From Garcia nutans (taxonomy: Eukaryota; Streptophyta; Magnoliopsida; Malpighiales; Euphorbiaceae), in contig CANTUV010000024.1 of the NCBI GenBank assembly GCA_947685225.1, positions 14,154,001 to 14,218,000 on the forward strand: a DNA stretch of 64,000 nt. The letters are read 5' to 3'. Shown in pieces: positions 55,765-64,000 of this stretch. Position 1 is the stretch's first letter; each line of letters begins with the position of its first letter. A model generated the notes under the pieces. The model worked only from the letters and a program-made list of their open reading frames with translations, did not search any database and had not been told where the DNA came from. A program made the position numbers and the translations under genes.

Positions 55765-57833
55765 TGTTTAGTCCATTTTTGTACTAGTTTTTAGTATGAT
55801 TTTATGTTTGTTTTAGTTATTGTTTTGATTAATTTTTGTTTAAAGTTTGTTTAAAGTGTTTGTTTTAGGTTTAGGTGGAAAAACACCCTTGGAAGATCAA
55901 AACAGTGGAAAACAGAGCAAAAATGAAGAAACAGTAGCTGACACGCCCAAGAGACACGGCCAAGCCTCTGGCCGTGTCTCACCTGATGAGCAAAACCAAA
56001 GAACAAAGCAAGAAAAAGCAAAAATCAGGCAGAAGGTGACACACCCAGAGGACACGGCCGTGTCCTTGGCCGTGTCCCCCCAAAAATGCCAGACACGGCC
56101 AAGTTGACCCTGGCTTGGCCGTGTCACACTCCAAAGGAAAAGAGAGGAAAATCACACAGAAGCAGACACGCCCAGGTGACACGGCCAAGCCTCTGGCCGT
56201 GTCCCATTTCATGCCAAACATCCAAGGAGCAAGCAAAGAAGGAAAGAAAAGAGACAGTAGCGAACACACCCACCTGACACGGCCAAGCCAGTGGCCGTGT
56301 CACCTGACACGGCCACAAGCTTGGCCGTGTCTCCCTTGTGACCAAAGAAAGAAAGCAAAGAAAGAAAGACAGGCAGTAAGGGACACGGCCAGCTGACTTG
56401 GCAGTGTCCCATGAAAAATCAGGAGAGACACGGCCAAGCTTGTCTTGGCTTGGCCGTGTCACCCAAAAATATTTTGATTTCTTTTACAGAAAGTGGGGAA
56501 CAAAGTGGGGAACATTGCTTTTTGCTTGCCAAAAGTAATACTAAACAAATATTTAGTGGGAAACAAAGTGAAATGGTGTGAGTTGGAAGGCATGGGTGTT
56601 GATTTTTGAATGAATTAAAAGGGATTGAAGAGGAAAATAGAGAAGCTTTTGGTTCTTGCTTCTTCAACAATTTCTGCAAAAAACGTGGGAGAGGGAGAGA
56701 GTGACACTCTCCCTTGTCCTTTCACCTCCAAACTTCCATTTCAATCCTCTCCACCTTCTCCATCTTCCATTGAAGGGATCTTTGAAGTTCTTTGGGATAA
56801 ATTGGGTTGCAAGCTCTCAAAGGTTGAAGAAGATACATTGAATGGTGGTGACTTGAGAAAGCTCCATCCATCTTCCAAAGGCAAATCAATTGAAGGTTGG
56901 TGACTTGAGAAAGCTCCATCCAAAGGTTTGGTGACTTGAGAAAGCTCCATTCCACATTGCAAGGGGAATCAACCATTGAAGAGGGCTTGAGTTCTTCATC
57001 ATACATCAAGTGGAGCTAGGAGGAAGACTAGCAATCCTACTCTTGGCATCTTCACAAGGGGTTTTTCTATTCTCTCTTTTAATTCATTTCTATTGTTGTT
57101 GTTGTATTAAGAATATTGATATTGCAATGGACAATTTGTATTTGTTTTAATTTGAGTTGAATGGATATTATAAATCGATGATGTTGAGCTAAATACCCAT
57201 GCCTAGGGCTTGTAGTATATTTGGTTGAATGCTTTGATTTGATATTTACATTGATGTTCCTTGTTGATTGGTTGATTGTATTGCATTAAATGCTAGGTTG
57301 ATAGATTAGCTACCTATTGATCTTTGAATATTGGATGATGGACCGAGAGGTGAAATCCGATATCGGAACTATATAATCGACCACCCTATGAATGAATTAG
57401 AAATATAAGTTCTAGGGTTTCATTAATTTGGTAATGTAAAAGAATTGGTCATTGTTAATTCATGAATGTGAAAACTAATGGATTGGTAATTGACTAGTTA
57501 ATCTTAAGAAACAAATTAATGACAAGGTTATGTTAATGGACAATTGAGAATTAAGCTTTGATTGAATGGACCTATGACCCTAGGCACCTTCCCAAGAACC
57601 GATTTGATCTTGAACAACCATCACACACATCAATTCCACACTCCTTAATCTTAGGCTTTAATTATTCTCGCACCATTCCGAACAACAAACTCTCGCATTT
57701 AAATAAATTGTCAATCAAGCTATTACGAACCACACCTTCTTGGGGAAACGACCTTGGGGCGATCACCTTTGCTACAGCTACCTCGTATACTTGCGAGTGA
57801 CGCTTTGTAGTAGTACTTAATTCGAGCACAACA
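55765..57833 (+). repeat. Athila-like 3' LTR (2069 bp)
   Basis: Near-identical to 50671-52739. Differences seen: C for T in AGACACGCCC, A for C in GGCAGTGTCC, and a few G/A changes including GCACAACA at the end. It includes the second minisatellite (55935-56463). Confidence 0.82.
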
Positions 57834-59444
57834 GCCTATAAATAAGTGATTGTAAGGAAAAGGAAAGTATAATGAAGAAAGTATGGAAGTAAAAAAAATA
57901 TGAATGAAAATTTTTATAAGAGATAAATTAGAAATGGAGTAATAAATCGAAATTGTGTAAAATTAGCATATGAATGAATGTGTATATGTAAGAGATGTTA
58001 ATGATAATATTGTTGAAACTTGAGTTAGGCTAATGATGATTAAGTGATTAAGAGTAAATTGTTTTGAAACAGAAGTGATCAAAAGTAAATTGCTTTGAAA
58101 CAGAGCTGAAATGTGTTAACTCTTTGTGTAGCAAAAGATTAAAAAAATGAATATGTGATTTTTGCGATATGAACTTAACGTTGTGATTGGAAATGTTTGA
58201 AGAAGAATGATAGAGGAGCAGTATTTATTTATAAGCCACATGCATGACCATTATTATGCCATGGTTGTATGATTTGTTTAGTATCTTGACCGATTAGTTT
58301 TGTTATCCACGGACATGGGCCTGAGATGACATGACTGTTGGATAGATTTTGTGAGATTAATAGTTATGCTTCAAGAAACATGGTCAAGACTTATGGTTTG
58401 CATAGTTGTATCTTATAATCTTATGTTAGAAATTTGTTTATATTATAGAAAGTGTGGAGCAGAAGAGAATTGTGAAAATATGATGAGCTTTAAATGATGT
58501 GTAAGAAAAGTGATTTTAGTAAGTATGGTAACTATAAGAAATGTGAGTAAGAGTTATTTTGAATGTGTTTGAAAGTGGTATACAATGAATAAGTTGATGA
58601 AAATGATGTTTAAAGTGAATGAGACTAAGGGAAATGAATATTATCTATAATGATGAATTCAAAGGGAATTAAGATTTGAGAATAAATTTGACCTAATAGA
58701 ATTAGGTCATGAATTGAAAACAAATTTGATAAATTTAAAATAGACTAAAGGTTGGTCAGAATGAAATAAGACTGTGATGGTCATATTGTGATAGTTAGAT
58801 CAATTGATCTGAAATGTAATAAGTTTACAAGTATTTATGGAAATTCAATGTATGTAGTTGTATTAAGAATATGCAAGCTATATGATAATGTGCATAATAC
58901 AGCGTTCTGATATGTATATGCATATGAAAGGGGCTAAGTTATGTTAGTTATAGTATAATTGGGAATGAATCTTAATAAGGAAATAAGATTTTGTTGTATA
59001 ATGGTGATATTAAATTAATATGTGGTAATTGTATAAAGAGTAGGATCAAAGTGAAGATGTATAAAATTATTGTGTTAAGATAAAAGTTATTAACATTTGA
59101 ATTTAAGGTGATAAGAGTATATTTTAAGATAATAAAGTGATCAAATATCTTGAATGCAATAGGTGTGTAGCGTACTTATATTAAAGAGATGAACTAATTT
59201 TGTCTAATAACAATTCGATTGATGATATGATAATCTATTGTGTCTGTTTGAGTAAATAGATAGTATAATGATGAGTTATGGAATGGTAAAAAGGTAATTG
59301 AGAATGAACCTAAGGGGGAGAATAGAAATTATGTAATTTGATGAAATAATAATTTTGATGAGATTTTAAGATTATGTTTTATTTGGATGATTTATTACCG
59401 TACTGGATAATTTCGAGGATAAAATTATTTAAGGGAGAGAAAGT
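57834..59444 (+). other. LARD 2 interior, 3' part
   Basis: Resumes at GCCTATAAATAAGTG, equivalent to ~15840 in LARD 1, and follows it to the polypurine tract AAGGGAGAGAAAGT (59431-59444), with a few insertions. One 33-base segment (AGTAAATTGYTTTGAAACAG) is tandemly duplicated at 58050-58105. Just upstream of the tract, TTTCGAGGATAAAAT resembles the tail of the Del pol genes. No coding sequence. Confidence 0.82.
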
Positions 59445-62400
59445 TGTCACATCCGTGATTTTGGAAATATAAAAGTTGTACATGTTGGATTAATACATTA
59501 CATACTTATATATATTTAATATACATGTAAGGTACATTTGATGTGTATATAAGATACACATTACTTGTGCATATGTGTAATATCTTAAATTTTTGAAAAG
59601 TTCTAATTTTTGGAAATTTAATAAAATAAATTATAATTTAAATGAATAAATTAAATTAATAGTTTTAAATGAAAAATGAAGGGATTTTAAATGAAAAAGT
59701 GGAATATATATGTGATATATATATAAGATATATACAACATATAAAAGTCAGCACTTTTTAAAAGAAAAGTCAAAGTAAAAGGGTATTTTGGTAATTAAAT
59801 CTTAAAAATTTAAAATTAATAAAATAATTCAAAAATAAATAATTTTTGAATGGAAGAGGAATTTTTGAACTTTTAATTTATTAAATAAATAAATAATTAA
59901 TTATTAAAATATTAAATAATATATATATATATATACATGGATATAATTAAAGGATAAAAGGAAAAAGAAATAAAAATAAAGTCTTCTTCTTTTTCTTCAT
60001 CTTCTTGGCCGAAATTACCATAGGAGAGTAAGAGAAGTTTTTCTTCTTCTAAGCACTAAGAATTGAAGAGATTTTAAGGATTCAAGTGGAGTTTTAGAAG
60101 TTTCTTCACCAATTGGTAAGCTTTCTTACCCAATTTTTAAATTCTATGGAAAAGTGTGTTATGTAAATTTTGAAATTTTATAGTAGCATGATTTAATTGC
60201 TTAATTGGATATGAATGAAGTTGTTTTGATTGTTTATTAATGATTTTAAGGTTAGATTGAAGAAATGATTGAATTTAAGTTGAGTTTGGTGAAGAGAGAG
60301 AATTTAGGGTTATGAAACTTTTGGGTTTGTGGAAACATGAGCTTTAATTGTGAAAATTGGTTCCAAATGTGTTGTTTTGATTCATAAACAAGTATTTTAA
60401 AGTCAAATATTAGATTTGATTGTGTTTGGTTAGAGTTTGAGAATGGAAGTGGAGATTTAGGGTTTTGGAAAAGTAATTTTCCAAAGTGGTTGAATTGTTT
60501 GATTTTATTTGTTTAAGCATGTTGTTTAGTGTTAAAAGTGATGAATATAAGCTTGAAATGATTAATGGATTGTGCTGGAATGGAAAACCTTCAATGGGGG
60601 AAGGTTATGCTATTTTATGGTTTTGTATATAAGAGTGTATTTTTGTAATGTAAATGGTTCAAATGTATTAAAATATGCTTCTAATGATATAAATAAACTT
60701 AATATATTATAATGAATGGCCTAGTATGAGAATCCAAAGTTAAAGTGAGGTTAGCCTTAAATTTTGAATTTTTACTTGGATGGGGTTTAATAATGGTTTA
60801 ATAATGGAAATGCCATTAAATGTGATACTAAATGATTATTTGCTATCTCATTTGGTTTAGGCATTGAGGGAGGTTGATTTGCTTCATCCAAGTGGTGAAG
60901 GGCAAGTTGGAAGGATAGGATTAGAGGTTGTTTTAAGCTTATTTTGGGTTGCTATTTGAGGTAAGTACAAACTTTGAATACATTGGTTATATTTGCATGA
61001 CATTTAGGCTTAACTCATTTTGGTTGAAAAATGTGTTAAGCTACTTGGTACATTGATTGTGTATGAATAATGTGCTATGACATTTGTAATGTCATATATG
61101 TGTTAAATGCATTTTGAAAAGCCATTGATAATGGCTAAATTGTGTAAATTGTGAAATATGTATATTATGTGGAAATACCCAAAGTAATGTGTTGTGAATA
61201 CAAAAATGAGATATGTGGTATAAGGAAATGAATTGATATTGATAAAAATGAGAAAAGTGAGAAAAATGAGAAAGATTTGAAAAATGAGAAAAATGAGAAA
61301 AAAAAGTGAAAATAAGGCAATGTGCCTAGATTGAATATGTGAAAATGAGAAAGAGATTAATAATGAAAAATATGAATAAATTTTGTGTCTAGTATGTTAT
61401 TCAATTTTTAGAGTTTTGTGTTTGGCGGCATGCCTATAATTGCCTATGGGCTAAACGCTAGGCTGGTGAAAAGACCGAATCATAAGCCAGGCCCAGCTGA
61501 TAAATCTGATGTTTTTGGGTGAAAAGACCAGGTCGTAAGGCTAAAAAATAAATCCTTGAAGCTAGACTGAGTGAAAAGACTGGGTTGTAAGCTCAGATCT
61601 AGTTGGATTATCCATGGATAAATTGCCTACGGGGCTAGACACATGGTGTCATTATAGACCAAAATAGTAACTCTGGAATTTGAATAGCATATTAGTTGTC
61701 TTTAGGCCCATGTTTTTGTTTGTTTATATGTTAATTGTGGATTTAGAAATAATTGAAGAGTATGAGAAAATGGAATGATGTGATGTTCATATGCATTTTG
61801 CATTGGCATTACTTTATATTTTTATTATTATCAAAGTTTGTACCACTAGGCTTCTGCTTAGTGCGATTGTAATTCGTCGTGCAAGAGACATGAACGTTTT
61901 AGTAGAGCCTGAGAGTTCTACTAGACTTGGTCGGGTCTAGGTTTGTAGTTTTTGAGCTTGAAGAGTTTTTCAGTACATCAAGATCAGAGCCAGTTGCCAG
62001 CTTATAGATATTTGATATTACAGTATATTTTGATATTACATATGTTATGATATGTTTTTGAAGTATATAATGTAAATTGTAAAGAATGTTTGAATAATTT
62101 AGTTAGGATGGGATCATATATGTGGTGTTAATAAATATATCTATATATAAGTATTTTGAGAAAATATGGAAAAATTGAGAAGTATTGGTGAAATGGTGAA
62201 TTGATTTTATTAGGAGTGTTTGTTTTATGTAGGTTGTGTTTTGCTGAATTTTGGGAACGTCCAAATTACAGACAAAACTCTGGCGAATTTTTTCCAGAGA
62301 TTTTTATATAAAATGTTATTTCGGGTTACTATAGCAAATAAAGAATATTTATATACTATTTAATTTTATATATTTAGTATTTGAAAATTTTAAAACAGAA

Positions 62401-62509
62401 ATGTGTAAATTTTTATTAAACTGGTCCGTGACATTTTTGTACCATATATGCGTATTTTACATATGCTGGTAATATGTATTGTACGTATATAGGATATAAG
62501 GGTGTTACA
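59445..62509 (+). repeat. LARD 2 3' LTR, complete (3065 bp)
   Basis: TGTCACATCC...GTGTTACA. Same landmarks as the LARD 1 LTR: donor-like GGTAAGCTTTC (~60116) and GAGGTAAGTACAAAC (~60959), purine-rich GAGAAAAATGAG tract (61245-61312), GGCGGCATGCCT (~61424), three GAAAAGAC modules (61466, 61519, 61571). The module region is organised differently from LARD 1 and lacks the GTAACAG...CTGTTAC segment. It also has an extra segment (~60770-60960) absent from LARD 1 but similar to 5770-5950 of the Del LTR. Confidence 0.9.
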
Positions 62510-62514
62510 CCTGG

Positions 62515-63358
62515 TGTGATCGGACCTAATGCAATTTGACCATACTGAGCCAGTGCTAAAAATCCAACAAAAATCCAGTATAGTTCATGGTCACTGGTAC
62601 TCCTAAAATTTCATCATACCATGATTGGACCGACCGGGCCATCTATGTTCCGACCAAACAAGTGAAGGGGGATTCAAAAATTATAGTCATTACTTATTCA
62701 CTCCACGTGTACTAGCCATTAAAGAATTTTTGTCAGAAAGGTAGCACGACCGAACTATCTCAAGTCTAACAAGACCGAGCATGAGCCGACCGGACCAAAG
62801 GTAGTCCGACCATAAACTTGCTCTGAAAAGTGACTAAAGTGGTAGATAAGAATCAAATATGCTAGCACCCACTTCAAATGGTCATATCAAGTCTTGAAGG
62901 CTATAAATACCATAAGAAATCTCATTTTTCAAGATTAACAACTTTCTTTTGTTTGCATCAAAATTTCTATTTGAACTCTTTGAGTTTTGGCTGTGAGCAT
63001 TAAAAACCATTGTAAGTTTGAGTGTGAGCTTTGAAACACTTAGATTTTAGAGTGAGCCTGGGAAAACTCTTGTTGGGTTGTGAAAAAGTTACTCAAACGT
63101 TGTAAAAAGTTCAGTGTGAGCTTGTGAAAACACCAAGTTAGAGTTGAGTTCATAAAAACTCAAGATTAGTGGAACCTTAACATGTTGTTAAGGAAGTGGA
63201 CATAGGATTGATGTCATCCGAACCACTATAAACTCTTTGTGTTTGTTATTCTCTACTTTACTCCTTTCTTGCTTTGTCTGTCTTTAAGTTTTTAATTTGA
63301 CATTACTTCTTTAAAACAACCAATTCACCCCCCTTTTAGTTTCCATCTTGGGACAACA
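62515..63358 (+). repeat. Copia (SIRE-type) solo LTR, right part
   Basis: Promoter TATAAATA at 62902-62909, a repeated GTGTGAGC leader (62990-63130), GTGGAACCTTAACATG...CCGAACCACTATAAACTCTT (~63168-63235), and an end CAATTCACCCCCC..TTGGGACAACA, all typical of SIRE/Maximus-type LTRs. No primer site or gag follows, only the ACTAA duplication, so this is a solo LTR. Confidence 0.85.
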
Positions 63359-63363
63359 ACTAA

Positions 63364-63837
63364 GATTCTTGGCCGAGTTTAAGTAATCCGGAGGATTGCT
63401 TGCTATTTCTCACAAGTTAGCTATTGTCTCTTAATTTTTATTATTATCTGTCTCTCTTTTCTTTTGTTTCTAGTTTTTTTTAATTGCAAAATTGTAGTTC
63501 CCTTTATTTACTTATTATGGCTCCCTTTTATGATGCTTATTAGGGTTAAATCCGGTTCTATCTTGGTTAAAAGTCCTGATTACATCATAAAGCCATCCAT
63601 TTATCTAAATTAATTGAGTTTTAGTAGAATTAGGATTACTAAGCTGGCCTTAAGGCTTATAGCGAATTGGCTTAGCCAATTTGCCATGAATTTTGGGCCA
63701 GTCTAGTTTAACTTTTTAAATTGGACTAGAGTCGACTTGGGCTTTTTAACTGTGTCTAGATTTTAATTGAAACCAAATTTGATTCAGGCCATTTAATTAG
63801 AATCGAATTCAATTCAGGCTAAAATTAAGGATCTATA
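63364..63837 (-). repeat. Antisense Tat-like LTR, start part
   Basis: Read on the minus strand it starts TATAGATCCTTAATTTTAGC and includes ATCAAATTTGGTTTCAATTA and AAAAAGCCCAAGTC, as in the LTR piece at 29417. It continues the LTR broken at 48538. The first two bases are TA instead of TG. Confidence 0.8.
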
Positions 63838-64000
63838 GTCTTGCCCCCAATTTGAAGGATCTTGAATTTATTCAAAGAGTGAAAATAATATGCCTTGATA
63901 GATTTGAGTTGATCTTGGATACTTTAATAAATCCGGGCTAGTTTGGATGCTTTAACAAATCTGAATTGGTTTGGGTGCTTTAATAAAACTGAGCTGTTAT
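63838..64000 (-). mobile_element. 3' edge of a minus-strand Tat-like element (off window)
   Basis: On the minus strand, CAAATTGGGGGCAAGAC directly precedes the LTR start and looks like a polypurine tract. The LTR at 47333-63837 would then be a 3' LTR with its body beyond 64000. The remaining ~140 bases show no coding sequence. Confidence 0.6.

Larger units (their letters stand above)
49869..57833 (+). mobile_element. Athila-like gag-only (TR-GAG-like) element with duplicated 3' interior
   Basis: The order is: 3' interior copy with polypurine tract (49869-50670), LTR (50671-52739), tRNA-Asp-type primer site, gag ORF, 3' interior (54963-55764), LTR (55765-57833). The two direct repeats are 2871 bases long, exactly 5094 bases apart, and I see only about six differences. 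No protease, RT or integrase is present. The right end is an exact LTR terminus; the left end is inside the 3' interior, so a preceding LTR or element has been lost. Flanks AATTT and GCCTA are not a target duplication. Confidence 0.82.
49137..62509 (+). mobile_element. LARD-like element, copy 2, with large nested insertion
   Basis: It starts TATCACATCCGTGATTTTGG (TG mutated to TA) and ends AAGGGTGTTACA. A perfect CCTGG target duplication lies at 49132-49136 and 62510-62514 and joins the two halves of a copia LTR. It comprises a 5' LTR fragment, an Athila-like array, the 3' part of the non-coding interior, a polypurine tract and a full 3' LTR. About 2.3 kb of 5' LTR and a similar length of interior are lost around the nested element. 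Confidence 0.9.

Overview
The window is a plant nuclear sequence, most likely from an AT-rich dicot, made entirely of transposable elements. I found no host gene, tRNA, rRNA or organellar sequence. The element mix (Ty3/gypsy chromoviruses of Del/Tekay type, a CRM-like copy, Tat/Ogre-like, Athila-like, a copia LTR of SIRE type, a MuDR-like transposon) is typical of gene-poor, pericentromere-like heterochromatin. I cannot name a species.

Layout. 1-2876: antisense CRM-like gypsy remnant, open at the window edge. 2877-10477: a Del/Tekay-like element in permuted order (integrase-chromodomain, LTR, gag, protease, RT) between two inverted copies of an unexplained ~210-280 bp module. 10478-20012: a LARD-like non-autonomous element with ~3 kb LTRs, tRNA-iMet primer site, polypurine tract and a 3.9 kb interior without genes; its 3' LTR is cut at 20012. 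20013-28390: a decayed MuDR-like transposon, split by a gag-only LTR element (22237-26157) that has a 5-bp target duplication, AGCTA. 28599-29416: antisense LTR fragment. 29417-47332: a Tat/Ogre-like element whose 5' LTR is split by a nearly full-length Del/Tekay-like element (29603-38274), whose pol is split by an antisense solo LTR (43928-45778), and whose second RNase H is cut by another antisense Tat-like LTR. 47333-63837: that second LTR, containing a copia solo LTR (target duplication ACTAA), containing a second LARD (target duplication CCTGG), containing an Athila-like gag-only element with almost identical LTRs and an intact 504-codon ORF. 63838-64000: polypurine tract and edge of the minus-strand Tat-like element that owns the second LTR.

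How the parts relate. The LARDs share terminal sequences, leader, tRNA-iMet primer site and 3' tail with the Del/Tekay-like copies, so they were probably mobilised by proteins of that family; every gag-pol here is broken by stops, frameshifts or deletions. The only undamaged long ORF is the Athila-like gag fragment at 52901-54415. By nesting order it is among the youngest insertions, and the few differences between its LTRs agree.

Main unusual signals: the permuted Del element between inverted modules; the module family itself (phrase GAAAAGACYGGGYCGTAAG, TGTAAC/GTTACA edges), found inside several LTRs and in both orientations; a gag-only Athila-like element preceded by a second copy of its own 3' interior; GACACGGCC-type palindromic minisatellites in three different LTR families; and splice-like signals conserved in the LTR leaders.
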